From NCBI GenBank assembly GCA_021201335.1, contig JAJQFD010000018.1, forward strand, positions 1-64,000: a stretch of 64,000 bases of DNA. Reading direction: 5' to 3'. This DNA is from Bacteroides sp. (lineage in GTDB: Bacteria > Bacteroidota > Bacteroidia > Bacteroidales > Bacteroidaceae). This document shows, in pieces, positions 9,126 through 18,676 of this stretch; within the stretch, counting starts at the first letter, position 1, and every line of letters starts with the position of its first letter. Under the pieces are notes generated by a model. That model did not search any database and had not been told where the DNA came from. It worked only from the letters and a program-made list of their open reading frames with translations. The translations under genes were made by a program, and so were the position numbers.

Positions 9126-9518
9126 ATGAAAACAACTTTTCCTTTAGTAATTTTTTGTGCAATCATGTTATTTACTTCTGCAAAAACCGAGTTAATAACT
9201 GATAAGACCACTGCTAGTAGTATTGCTATAAAAGGTAAATTTAGAGATAATTTGGTTAAATCTCTTCCGGTTGAAGAACATCCTTTTATCGTTGAACTTA
9301 CAGATTTTTTATCCCTTGATATCATCTGTGATGCAATTGTGAATGATGTAACAATATCAATTTCGGAAAATGCAGATGTACTACAAAGTGTAACCACATC
9401 TTTTAATACTGGTGATCATTGTATATTGGATTTATCTGGTTATTCACCGGGAGCTTATTCCATTATATTAACAACTCCTGTAGGTACTTATTTAGAGGGA
9501 GATTTTGTTATTGAGTAA
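9126..9518 (+). CDS. Secreted DUF3244 protein
   Basis: The 130-residue protein has a signal peptide (MKTTFPLVIFCAIMLFTSAKT). A single Ig-like beta-sandwich contains the family hallmarks IKGKFRDNLVKSLPV, a central TVSISEN-like strand, LDLSGYSPGAYSIILTT and the terminal GTYLEGDFVIE. It has no catalytic residues and is probably an exported adhesion or structural protein. It lies 135 bp after the TPR regulator on the same strand, a pairing I recall from other Bacteroidales, and ends before a terminator at 9575. Confidence 0.75.
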   Translation: MKTTFPLVIFCAIMLFTSAKTELITDKTTASSIAIKGKFRDNLVKSLPVEEHPFIVELTDFLSLDIICDAIVNDVTISISENADVLQSVTTSFNTGDHCILDLSGYSPGAYSIILTTPVGTYLEGDFVIE

Positions 9519-9574
9519 TGAATTAAATTGTTACAATAAATCTCATTTATTTTGTTTTGTAAAATACTCACTGA

Positions 9575-9606
9575 AAGGAGATAGGGCATATCCTTATCTC
9601 TTTTTC
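9575..9606 (+). terminator. Rho-independent terminator after the DUF3244 gene
   Basis: AAGGAGATAGGG is followed by TCCTTATCTC and a run of five to six T. The stem has one G-T pair. Confidence 0.6.
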
Positions 9607-9849
9607 AATAAATAAAGAAAAGTTTATATTTGTGTTTTTCATTTTGCTTCTGGATCAATCCTTTATTGAATAAAAAACGTTATATAGAACTCTGGGCGGA
9701 GAAAGTAATTAATTATTGAGAATTTTTAAAAAATATACGTGAATTGTTGATATTCTTTCATATAATCATTACATTTGTTTCATCTTTTAACATGTTTCGT
9801 CCGATAAATGTTTAACAATCAAAATACTTAGGCTTAGTTTTTAGCACTT

Positions 9850-9949
9850 GCATTCTACATTATTAAAGTATAATCTGGTTAGGAAAAAATGAAGGTACTC
9901 ACGTTCTGTAGAATGCTCAAGGGCGTTTCCTGTATGGGAAACGCCCTTT
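9850..9949 (+). ncRNA. Candidate small RNA: closing stem plus terminator hairpin
   Basis: GCATTCTACA (9850-9859) pairs perfectly with TGTAGAATGC (9907-9916) around a loop of about 47 nt. It is followed at once by a strong hairpin, AAGGGCGTTTCC (9919-9930) with GGAAACGCCCTTT (9937-9949). There is no adjacent gene to terminate, so a free-standing structured RNA is possible. No promoter box is clear, and the final hairpin lacks a long T run. Confidence 0.3.
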
Positions 9950-9987
9950 ACCGTTCAATTAATTGGTCTCTTTGGTTGAAAAGTTGA

Positions 9988-10019
9988 GAAGGCTGAAATC
10001 TGACAGATTTAGCCGAAGG
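9988..10019 (-). repeat. Dispersed repeat, copy A
   Basis: Read on the minus strand, this segment has GGCTAAATCTGTCAG followed by TTTCAGCCTTC, as do copies at 31242-31296 (minus), 31768-31822 and 39306-39337. Similarity to the 31-kb copy continues to about 10095 (CTCTGCAAGAAC). Confidence 0.6.
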
Positions 10020-10249
10020 TAAACTGAATACACCCTGTGTCTAGTCTAAGTTAAGGCAAATAATTAGAGCTCTGCAAGAACAATATACAGCTTACCCATA
10101 TTGTGTTCCCTTCTTACAAAACTCCTTGTTTTAATATCATTCCCACCTTATAAATGATTTCTTCTCTTAAAGAATATGTTGAGAGCAAAAAAAAGAGAGA
10201 CCGTCTAAGACAATCCCCCTTCTATTCTCATTAAATTTAAAATAAGCTT

Positions 10250-11005
10250 TTAATCTTTCAATTTTGCCACAATAAAATGACGGTTCAAACGAGCAATATG
10301 CGCGATAGAGATATTCTTCGGACATTCAGCTTCGCAAGCACGTGTATTCGTACAATTACCAAAACCTAGTTCATCCATCTTTGAAAGCATGGCTTTCGCA
10401 CGACGAGATGCTTCAATTTTTCCCTGTGGTAAAATATTGAGTTGGCTAACTTTAGCCGAAACAAACAGCATAGCCGATCCATTCTTACAAGCTGCTACAC
10501 AAGCACCACAACCGATACAAGCAGCAGCATCCATCGCTTCTTCAGCAACATCTCTGGGGATTAAAATAGCATTTGCATCCTGAGGGGCACCCGTATTTAC
10601 ATTTACATAACCACCCGCCTGTATAATTTTATCAAATGCATTCCGATCCACCATCAAGTCTCTGATAACCGGGAAACCAGCTGAACGCCAAGGTTCAACA
10701 GTAATAGTGTCACCATCGTTGAAACGGCGCATATACATCTGACAAGTTGTAGCACCTGTTGCAGGACCATGTGGATGTCCATTAATATAAAGTGAACACA
10801 TACCGCAAATACCTTCACGACAGTCGTGGTCGAATACGATAGGTTCTTCTCCCTTATTGATCAGGTCTTCGTTTAGAATATCCAGTGTTTCCAGAAATGA
10901 AGTATCTGTTGGGATATCTTTCATTTCATAAGTTTTAAATTCTCCTTTAGCTTTTGGGCCTTTCTGGCGCCATATTTTAAGCTTGAAACTTATATTTCTT
11001 TCCAT
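10250..11005 (-). CDS. frdB: Fumarate reductase/succinate dehydrogenase iron-sulfur subunit
   Basis: The 251-residue electron-transfer subunit carries all three clusters: C62, C67, C70 and C88 for the 2Fe-2S ([10 protein letters not shown]); C163, C166, C169 and C173 ([11 protein letters not shown]); and C218, C224 and C228 in the C-terminal ferredoxin domain. It passes electrons between the quinol site in FrdC and FAD in FrdA at the inner face of the membrane. It is third in the frdC-frdA-frdB operon, 15 bp after frdA. In anaerobic Bacteroidales the enzyme works as a fumarate reductase producing succinate. Confidence 0.93.
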   Translation of the reverse strand: MERNISFKLKIWRQKGPKAKGEFKTYEMKDIPTDTSFLETLDILNEDLINKGEEPIVFDHDCREGICGMCSLYINGHPHGPATGATTCQMYMRRFNDGDTITVEPWRSAGFPVIRDLMVDRNAFDKIIQAGGYVNVNTGAPQDANAILIPRDVAEEAMDAAACIGCGACVAACKNGSAMLFVSAKVSQLNILPQGKIEASRRAKAMLSKMDELGFGNCTNTRACEAECPKNISIAHIARLNRHFIVAKLKD

Positions 11006-11020
11006 CTGTTACTAATTTTA

Positions 11021-12964
11021 TTAAGCCTTGTAATTACGGGTCTGAACTTTCACAAACTGATAGTTCAAATCTTCTTTGATAAGTTCTGGTTGTGAGTTTT
11101 CACCAGTATATTTCCAGCAAGCAACGTAAGAATAGTGTTCATCGTCACGAAGAGCTTCACCTTCAGGAGTTTGATATTCTTCGCGGAAGTGTCCACCACA
11201 AGACTCATTACGATTCAATCCGTCCAGAGCCATTAACATACCTACTTCGATGAAATCGTCTAAACGAAGTGCTTTTTCCAGTTCGATATTCAGGTCATCT
11301 ATTTCACCCGGAATACGAACATCACTCCAGAACTCTTTCTTCACTTCCTGAATTTCTTTCAGTGCTTTTTCAAGAGATTCTTTGGTACGTGCCATACCTA
11401 CAAAGCCCCACATGATATGACCCAGCTTTTTGTGGATAGAGTCAACAGAATGCTTACCATTGATAGATTTTAGTTTCTTCATCTTATCATAGATCGCTTT
11501 TTCTGCTTCCACAAACTCAGGAAGGTCGGTAGAGAAGCGAGGAACCTGAATCTGATCGGCCAAATAATTTTGAATAGTATAGGGAAGAACGAAATATCCG
11601 TCAGCTAAACCTTGCATTAGGGCAGAGGCACCTAAACGATTCGCCCCATGATCGGAGAAATTAGCTTCACCTATGAAGAACAGACCTGGAATAGAGGTCA
11701 TCAATTCATAGTCAACCCAGATACCACCCATCGTGTAGTGGATAGCCGGGAAAATCATCATTGGAGTTTTATATGGATTCTCATCAGTGATTTCTTCATA
11801 CATATCGAAGAGGTTACCGTAACGGGCACGAACCACATCCTCACCCAAACGCTCAATAGCATATTTGAAATCAAGGAATACGGCTAAACCTGTGTTGTTT
11901 ACACCATATCCGGCATCACAACGTTCTTTTGCAGCACGTGAAGCTACGTCACGGGGAACAAGATTACCGAATGCGGGATAACGACGTTCGAGATAGAAGT
12001 CACGATCATCGTCAGGAATATCGGTTGGTTTCTTTGTTCCGGCTTGCAATGCTTTGGCATCTTCGATTTTCTTCGGTACCCAGATTCTACCGTCATTACG
12101 AAGAGATTCTGACATCAATGTCAGTTTAGATTGTTTGTCACCGTGTACAGGTACACAAGTCGGATGGATCTGAGCGAAACAAGGATTCGCAAAATAGGCT
12201 CCCTTTCTGTAACATTGAATAGCTGCAGAACCGTTAGATCCCATCGCATTCGTTGAAAGGAAGAATGCATTTCCATACCCACCGGTACCAATCACAACAG
12301 CGTGGGCAGAGAAACGTTCCAGCTTACCTGTTACCAGGTTGCGGGCGATAATACCCCGGGCACGACCATCGATAATAACGAGATCGAGCATTTCATAACG
12401 GGTATATAGCTTCACATTTCCCTGATGCACCTGACGGCTCAATGCGGAGTAAGCACCCAAAAGAAGCTGCTGACCGGTTTGACCGCGGGCATAGAATGTA
12501 CGCGATACTTGTGCACCACCAAAAGAACGGTTATCGAGTGTACCACCGTAATCACGTGCAAAAGGAACACCTTGTGCTACACATTGGTCGATGATAGCGT
12601 TTGACACTTCTGCCAAACGGTAAACATTGGCTTCTCGTGCACGGTAGTCACCTCCTTTAATAGTATCGTAGAAAAGACGATAAACAGAGTCACCGTCATT
12701 TTGATAATTCTTAGCAGCATTGATACCTCCCTGTGCAGCAATAGAGTGAGCACGACGGGGAGAATCCTGGATACAGAAATTAAATACTCTGAATCCCATT
12801 TCACCGAGTGAAGCAGCCGCCGAAGCGCCTGCCAACCCTGTTCCTACCACAATAATGTCCAGACGACGTTTGTTGGCAGGGTTTACAAGTTTCTGGTGAG
12901 CTTTATAGTTTGTCCATTTTTCGGCCAATTGACCTTCTGGAATCTTTGAATCTATTTTAGTCAT
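11021..12964 (-). CDS. frdA: Fumarate reductase/succinate dehydrogenase flavoprotein subunit
   Basis: The 647-residue catalytic subunit has a Rossmann FAD-binding motif [10 protein letters not shown] (about 41-50). The histidine that holds FAD covalently is in [12 protein letters not shown] (His73). The dicarboxylate site includes [10 protein letters not shown] and [10 protein letters not shown], and the FAD-binding C-terminal part [18 protein letters not shown] is complete. Its length fits the cytochrome-b558 class (Wolinella/Bacillus type) rather than the enterobacterial FrdA. It lies 39 bp after frdC and 15 bp before frdB. Confidence 0.93.
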   Translation of the reverse strand: MTKIDSKIPEGQLAEKWTNYKAHQKLVNPANKRRLDIIVVGTGLAGASAAASLGEMGFRVFNFCIQDSPRRAHSIAAQGGINAAKNYQNDGDSVYRLFYDTIKGGDYRAREANVYRLAEVSNAIIDQCVAQGVPFARDYGGTLDNRSFGGAQVSRTFYARGQTGQQLLLGAYSALSRQVHQGNVKLYTRYEMLDLVIIDGRARGIIARNLVTGKLERFSAHAVVIGTGGYGNAFFLSTNAMGSNGSAAIQCYRKGAYFANPCFAQIHPTCVPVHGDKQSKLTLMSESLRNDGRIWVPKKIEDAKALQAGTKKPTDIPDDDRDFYLERRYPAFGNLVPRDVASRAAKERCDAGYGVNNTGLAVFLDFKYAIERLGEDVVRARYGNLFDMYEEITDENPYKTPMMIFPAIHYTMGGIWVDYELMTSIPGLFFIGEANFSDHGANRLGASALMQGLADGYFVLPYTIQNYLADQIQVPRFSTDLPEFVEAEKAIYDKMKKLKSINGKHSVDSIHKKLGHIMWGFVGMARTKESLEKALKEIQEVKKEFWSDVRIPGEIDDLNIELEKALRLDDFIEVGMLMALDGLNRNESCGGHFREEYQTPEGEALRDDEHYSYVACWKYTGENSQPELIKEDLNYQFVKVQTRNYKA

Positions 12965-13003
12965 AATGCAAATTTCATTTTTTCGATTAACAATTTACTC
13001 TTA

Positions 13004-13693
13004 TCAAGCTCCAATCAATGATTTGACAAAAAATACAACTACCACCAAAGCAAAGCCTGCCATAAGGATGGTTGAATAAATGTAAGAGATGACTCTCCAA
13101 CGCTCAAACCAGATTTTACTGTTCCAACCCATGGTTTGCAATGAGCTCCAGAAACCGTGAGTAAGGTGGAACCAAAGAGCAATTAACCAAATGATGTAGA
13201 TAACTACATAAAACGGATTGCTGAATGTAGCCGCAATAAATCCGGTTCCATCTGTAGGAGCAATACCACCATTAGAAGCAGCATCATGAATTCCCTGCAA
13301 CTCAGAAAGTTGCATGTTAAACCAGAAGTTGTACAAGTGCAAACCTAATCCCAGAACTACGATCACTCCCAGAACAAACATGTTTTGAGAAGCCCATTCA
13401 ACTGTTTTAGGCTTGTCTGTAACGGCATACCGCTCGTTACCGCGTGCCTTGCGATTCTGCAGAGTAAGCCAGATGGCGTAAATAAAGTGAATCGCAACCA
13501 GGGCGGCCAAACCTGCGCTAGCTATCAATGCATACCAGTTGGCGCCCAAAAACTCACAAATCATGTTGTAAGCCTCTGCACTGATGATTGCAACAAGGTT
13601 CATCGCCATGTGAAATGTTAGAAACAGGATAAGGGCAAGCCCGGTAAGACTCATTACCACTTTCCTTCCCACAGATGAATTACTTAACCACAT
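13004..13693 (-). CDS. frdC: Fumarate reductase cytochrome b subunit
   Basis: The 229-residue membrane anchor of the complex has about five hydrophobic helices, with histidines in helices I, II, III and IV placed as expected for two b hemes (for example FHMAMN, AIHFIYAIW, LHLYNFWF and LWFHLTHGFWSS). A single membrane subunit is typical of the B-type quinol:fumarate reductases. It is the first gene of the operon; its promoter is at 13762-13793. Confidence 0.9.
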   Translation of the reverse strand: MWLSNSSVGRKVVMSLTGLALILFLTFHMAMNLVAIISAEAYNMICEFLGANWYALIASAGLAALVAIHFIYAIWLTLQNRKARGNERYAVTDKPKTVEWASQNMFVLGVIVVLGLGLHLYNFWFNMQLSELQGIHDAASNGGIAPTDGTGFIAATFSNPFYVVIYIIWLIALWFHLTHGFWSSLQTMGWNSKIWFERWRVISYIYSTILMAGFALVVVVFFVKSLIGA

Positions 13694-13761
13694 AAATGAT
13701 TGATTTTTAATTATTTAATTTGTTTAAACTATATTTCGTTGGTACATTCCTCAATTCTAAC

Positions 13762-13793
13762 GCAAAAATAGAGGAATTTGAAGTATAAAACAA
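13762..13793 (-). promoter_or_regulatory. Promoter of frdCAB
   Basis: On the minus strand TTGT (13790-13793) and TATTTTTGC (13762-13770) match the Bacteroidetes -33 and -7 boxes with 19 bp between them. Transcription would start some 60 nt before frdC. Confidence 0.6.
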
Positions 13794-13860
13794 GGAATTA
13801 AAGAAATAATTCCGTAATTAACCAACGCCGTATATAGATCAGATAATTTACTCATTGCCA

Positions 13861-14000
13861 AAAGATAACAAGCTTTAATCTTACTGATAAAATACTATAG
13901 GATATTATTTTTTATCAGTAGTCCTTCCCCCCGATGAGGTATCAAGTTATCCGGGGAATGTATTGCTTTACTATTATAAACCAACGCTTTATAATAGTAA
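13861..14000. other. Two strong hairpins in a 670-bp gene-free region
   Basis: The gap between frdC and the broken GNAT gene (13694-14363) has no credible gene. It holds TACTGATAAAA (13882-13892) with its near-perfect partner at 13910-13920, and a perfect 12-bp stem TACTATTATAAA/TTTATAATAGTA (13969-13980 and 13988-13999) with a 7-nt loop. These could be terminators or parts of an RNA; neither has an obvious parent gene. Confidence 0.4.
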
Positions 14001-14363
14001 TTGAATTCTTTACAGACAAACAACCCGGTATCGAAACCGTGAGACTTGTGTAGCTAGCATGATAAAGAAAAACGATAAAGCAACTCGATCAATGTGCTTA
14101 TATTCAAAATTTTATGTGGAAAGTATGAGGCTAATGATACTTTTTTTAGATAATTCTTTTAGGAGAGTGGTTATGAAGAAGTTCTTTACAATCTCATTTG
14201 CGGTAGAATTTACTCCAACTCCCGGTTACATTTGAAGTAAACAGAATAAGGTTTTCCATCATTTTCCGGTAGCAATATCCCTTATCTTGACTACTGGTAA
14301 ATTCATAAGAAAAGAATAAACTCATTTTATTTAAGTACTTATGGATGAAAAAGTTTTTGTTTT

Positions 14364-15169
14364 TTAGTCCTTATTTATCTTCAATCTGTAATAAGGATTT
14401 TCGGTATGTACTTCGAAACCTAATTTTTGGGCCAACATATACGAACCTTTATTACCTAATCAACATGCCCATAATGGTTCCAGATTGTTATTTAAGCAAT
14501 AATCAATAAGTGCCGAACAAGTAATATAGGCAAAGTGCTTTCCTCTGTATTCCTCACAAGTTTCAATACCCAGTTCTAATTGATTCTTATTGAGAAAAGC
14601 CGAGAATGCAATACAAGCCAATTTGTCCCCCACATATAAACTAAAACCTTTTCCATTGTTGATAAAATCATTTGCGTTATTCCAGAAGGAAGAAGGAATT
14701 ACGGTCCCTTTCATTGCTTCAAAATCTGCCTTTGTAGTTGGCTCAATCCGAATATTTTCCGGATTTTTATTGCTTTCTTTATTCTCATCGTATTTATCCG
14801 GATGAAAACGAAAATTCACTCTTGTTTCAAAATCGATATAAGTAATCGAATCTTCAAAGAGTTTTTTAATGTAGTGTCCCAGCTAAATGGATAAACCTGC
14901 ATCCATTCTTCTTTTGAACGGGAGACAGGTACATTCAACACATATTCTTTGAAATGTTGGTTGAATGTCTGGTTATTTGTTTCTCCGAAGAGTAATGACA
15001 TTCCATACGGATGAAGAACATAAAATGTCTGTGGATTATCCAGACAATCAACAAAAACACTTCCCGCTACTTTTTGCTCAATAACTGCCCGGGCAAACAA
15101 TGTATTGATAGTAACTTTAGTTAATGGTTTGAATACTTTTGAATAGTCTTTGGTATTTAACAGAATCAT
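14364..15169 (-). pseudogene. GNAT acetyltransferase (ZmaR-like), frameshift plus stop
   Basis: The first frame (14816-15169) ends in nonsense after an A6 run at about 14863-14868. Coding continues in another frame as KKLFEDSITYIDFETRVNF and onward. A TGA at 14460-14462 then interrupts it in frame, where CGA would give the expected arginine. The family-typical C-terminus GSYMLAQKLGFEVHTENPYY follows and ends at 14364-14366. Restored, it is about 267 residues, fitting the GNAT family that includes the zwittermicin-resistance protein ZmaR. It is divergent from an equally broken MocR regulator, so real decay of the pair is likely. Confidence 0.7.
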
Positions 15170-15206
15170 ACTAAATATTTTTAGAATTTATGCAAATATA
15201 AAAGCA

Positions 15207-15252
15207 AAGTGGACTAGCTTTGTGGTACAGAAATTATAAATAAAAGTAGTCC
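15207..15252. promoter_or_regulatory. Candidate MocR operator and promoter
   Basis: The 85-bp gap between the divergent GNAT and MocR genes holds the direct repeats GTGGACTA (from 15209) and GTGGTACA (from 15222). GGACTA is also inverted as TAGTCC at 15247-15252. Direct GTGG-type repeats are typical operators of MocR/PdxR regulators. TAGCTTTGT (15215-15223) is a -7 box reading toward the MocR gene. Confidence 0.4.
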
Positions 15253-15254
15253 AG

Positions 15255-16668
15255 ATGTTAAGAGCATGGTCAATTAATCTAGCAATTTCCGAAGATCCGA
15301 AAACACCTGTATACCTTCGGATTACAGATAGTATCATCAAAGCCATAAAGAACGGCACATTAAAACCCGGTGATGCATTACCCGGTTCCCGTCAAATGGC
15401 TTCCCTATTAAACGTTAATAGAAATACCATTACAAAAGTATACGATATCTTACTTTCGGAAGGTTGGCTCTGTTCATCGGAAAGAAGTGGAACTTTCGTG
15501 TCTGATAAACTTTTATTAGGTGCTTCCAGAGAGAAAGCCAATGCATCTGATACCATTCAGAAGAATAGTTTAAAAAAGAACATGATCCTTTTCGACAATG
15601 GACTACCTGATACATCGATTGCCCCTATTGATGAACTGGCAAGGGCATATCGCCGCATATTCAGCCGCAAAGCCAAATGGCAAATGCTAAAGATTGGAAG
15701 CGAACTGGGAGATATTCGATTCCGGGAAGCCATTTCCCAGATGCTAAATCATAATAAGGGTATGAATACGACTGCAAAAGAACTATGTGTTACACGTGGA
15801 ACGCAAATGTCATTATACCTTACGGCTCACTTACTTTTAGTACCCGGAGATGTGATATTGATAGAGAATCCCGGTTATAGAGCCGCCTGGAATGTATTTG
15901 TACATGCAGGAGCTACCTTACTACCCGTCGAGGTTGATAATGACGGGATAAATATAAAAAGAGTGAAACAGATCCTAACTCATACGGCTGTAAAAGCTAT
16001 CTATATAACCCCGCACCATCAATTTCCAACTACCGTAACCCTTAGTCTGAGCCGGCGACTTCAATTAATTGAATTATCCAATCAATATGGGTTTACCATT
16101 ATTGAGGACGATTATGATACAGATTTCTATTTCGGTCAACGTCCCAAAAGACCTGTTTGCTCCCATGCAGAACTAAACAATTTTGTCTATCTGGGTACAT
16201 TCAGTAAACTAATTGCTCCTGCTATTCGTGTCGGTTATATCTAAAGTTCCTGTCAGTTTGTTGAACGTGCAGGCCAGTTGCGCCGGATCATTGATTTTCA
16301 GGGAGACAGTATTATGGAGCAATCTCTATTAGAGCTGATCCAATCAGGTGACATTCGACGACATCAAAAAAGAACATTAACAAGATACAGACAAAAAAAG
16401 AGATTTGTTTGGTGAATTATTGGATAAATATCTGAAAGGGAAAGTCAGCTATCAACTTCCAGATGGAGGATTAGCTTTCTGGCTCTCAATGACCGAGGAT
16501 ACTGATCTTTTCAAATTAAAGGAGAATGCGATAAAGGAAGGGGTGTCTTTTACTACACCGGAGGGATTTAGTTTTGACAAAGTAATTCCAGGAATTAGGA
16601 TTGGTTATGCTTCGTTGTCGGAGAAGGAGATGGAAAAAGGACTGAAGGTTGTTTCTAAGCATTTATAG
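15255..16668 (+). pseudogene. MocR/PdxR-type GntR regulator with aminotransferase domain, interrupted twice
   Basis: The N-terminal GntR winged helix (about 15-80: PVYLRITDSIIKAIKNGTLK, ALPGSRQMASLLNVNRNTITKVYDILLSEGW) is followed by a type I aminotransferase-fold domain containing TRGTQMSLYL, ITPHHQFPTTV, IIEDDYDTDFYF and the PLP-lysine region GTFSKLIAPAIRVGYI. A TAA follows at 16242-16244. The frame continues (QFVERAGQLRRIIDFQGDS) to an A7 run at 16392-16398, after which the last part lies in another frame (RDLFGELLDKYL to 16668). Restored length is about 470 residues. Members sense PLP or amino-group compounds. One stop plus one frameshift, mirrored in the divergent GNAT gene, suggests genuine loss. 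Confidence 0.75.
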
Positions 16669-16734
16669 AGAGAATCGAAAACAACAAAGGCCACTCAATT
16701 GAGCAGCCTCTGCTATTAAATTACCCAAAGTAGA

Positions 16735-18651
16735 TTATTCACCTACATAAATATTATCAATCTGAACAGTAGAGGTAAGACCTGTCAATTTATTACCCCA
16801 GTATCTGATTCCAATATATACAGTTTGACCCACGAAAGCCTCTAAGCTTGCAGAGCCTACATTCGTGAATTGAGGAGTATAACCACTTGTACTTTTAGGG
16901 AAGTTGAAGCTACCAGTTACATTTGTCCACCCTGGAACATCCTTACCGCTGTTAGCGAGTGCTTCTTCATTACTATCCTCCGTATATACTACCGGAACAT
17001 CTTCTGCCTTACCGGAGAAACTGGATGATACATACACTTCCAATGCCTGATGCATCCAATAACCAGATATCATATCAAATGTTAGAATATAATTGCTCTT
17101 CACTTCCAATGCAGGAGTTATCAGCCACATTTCAACTTTATCCTCGCTATTTCCACCGTATGCCGTGGCATCTACATAATTATTTTTACTGTAATTCCGG
17201 TCTCTCCAGTAATCTGATCCAAGAGAAGCTACATTCAACCATCCTGCAATCATGGTATTCTCTTTATCAGTAACCTCACGTTCATCGAAGGTTATATTTA
17301 ATGCGGCTTTCGGTACCGTACGAACATACTGCCAGTTAGCACCATCGTATTCATATTCATCTGTCAGATCGGTAGTAGTAGCTGTGCTTTCCCAATGAGT
17401 AATAGTTTTCTGAAACTCAGCAGCCATAAATGTTGTATCCGACAATCTGAATGCAATAGCTTTAACTGTATTCGGTGCTACTAATGGATATTTGTAGGCT
17501 AAGAAACTAGGCATATACGCCTGAGCGGTGGTAGCGGTAAAATAATCAACACCGATAGCTACATAATCAGCAGGCTGTAAAATATCCACATCCGTTACGG
17601 CAACCCACGCTTTTTCTGTATATTTATAAAGAGCTGTTTTGGCTGTATATTCCACAGGTTTTTGCGCCGCTTCTTTTACTACTATATTATCTAATCTGAT
17701 GGTAGTAGTTTGATAAACACCATCCGCACCATTACCTACATACTTAAATGCAATATAGATTTTCTTTCCACTATAGGCTTCTAAAGAGAAATCCGCCACT
17801 GGGGTTATATCTCCGCTATTATTGGAAGAGGTGGCGAAAGTAAAATTACTTGTAATATCATCCCAGGTAGCACTAGAGATATCAGTAGGAGTAAATCCAT
17901 TCAAATCAGAAGATATAAGAATACTTATTCTTCCTCCTTCTTCCCTGTAATTACAAAGCAAAGCGTCAAATGCTAACACTAAACCTGAGGTTATCGTTAT
18001 AGGCTCTTTAGTGATTAAATAAGATTCCAATGCGCCATCATGTTTATAGGCAGCTTGTTGAGCATAAGTGTTTCCATCGTAAGTACTCGTTCTCCATGTG
18101 AAAGAACCAACAACAGGTATATCCTCCCAATTATTTAAAGTTTTAGACTCAAAATCGTCAGAGAATACAGGTGCACTCCCGTCTTCAGCTGCCTCATTAT
18201 AATTGGCAACTACAATATCACCCTCTGTCGACTCATCGATAGAATTGGCTAAAATATCTGGCAGAAAATTCTTTGCTGGCTTTGAAGGAGAAAAATAATT
18301 TAAAGATGAACCTTCTCCCCAAACTTCCTGATAATTTTCTGACGTTAATGTGTAAGGTTTGGCGTCATTTATCGCCTGTACGTACTCCGGAATACTCAGC
18401 GTAAATTTATAATCCACCATCGCAGTAGATCCCTTATCCGCAGTTTTATACTTCGTATCCAGCCAGCCAGGTAATGTGTTTTTTGCCGGATTGCCTTCCG
18501 AGAAGATTGCCCCTGCGTAAGATGTTACATATTTAGCCACATTCGTGATCTGGCTTGCTTCATCCAAACCTGGGAAATCCGGTTCATTATTGCAGGAATT
18601 GAAAGTAAGCAATCCCGCAATAAAAGCACTGAATAAATATATTTTTTTCAT
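16735..18651 (-). CDS. Surface lipoprotein with two choice-of-anchor J-like domains
   Basis: The 638-residue protein starts MKKIYLFSAFIAGLLTFNSC, a lipoprotein signal with Cys20. Two beta-sandwich domains are visible: one around 165-330 (DDFESKTLNNWEDI...TTTIRLDNIVVKE) and one around 470-638 (ITFDEREVTDKENTM...TSTVQIDNIYVGE). Both have the pattern of choice-of-anchor J/jelly-roll domains (start FD or FE, end IDNI). The N-terminal 160 residues resemble DUF5017-like linkers. It follows the TonB receptor gene by 25 bp on the same strand, so it is probably the surface partner of that receptor. The cargo is unknown. Confidence 0.7.
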   Translation of the reverse strand: MKKIYLFSAFIAGLLTFNSCNNEPDFPGLDEASQITNVAKYVTSYAGAIFSEGNPAKNTLPGWLDTKYKTADKGSTAMVDYKFTLSIPEYVQAINDAKPYTLTSENYQEVWGEGSSLNYFSPSKPAKNFLPDILANSIDESTEGDIVVANYNEAAEDGSAPVFSDDFESKTLNNWEDIPVVGSFTWRTSTYDGNTYAQQAAYKHDGALESYLITKEPITITSGLVLAFDALLCNYREEGGRISILISSDLNGFTPTDISSATWDDITSNFTFATSSNNSGDITPVADFSLEAYSGKKIYIAFKYVGNGADGVYQTTTIRLDNIVVKEAAQKPVEYTAKTALYKYTEKAWVAVTDVDILQPADYVAIGVDYFTATTAQAYMPSFLAYKYPLVAPNTVKAIAFRLSDTTFMAAEFQKTITHWESTATTTDLTDEYEYDGANWQYVRTVPKAALNITFDEREVTDKENTMIAGWLNVASLGSDYWRDRNYSKNNYVDATAYGGNSEDKVEMWLITPALEVKSNYILTFDMISGYWMHQALEVYVSSSFSGKAEDVPVVYTEDSNEEALANSGKDVPGWTNVTGSFNFPKSTSGYTPQFTNVGSASLEAFVGQTVYIGIRYWGNKLTGLTSTVQIDNIYVGE

Positions 18652-18676
18652 ATATGAATGTCTTTATCGGATTTAA

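Larger units (their letters stand above)
9519..10249. other. 731-bp gene-free region
   Basis: No credible protein-coding frame is present. It holds a terminator (9575-9606), a possible small RNA (9850-9949) and one copy of a dispersed repeat (9988-10019), each listed separately. Confidence 0.5.
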
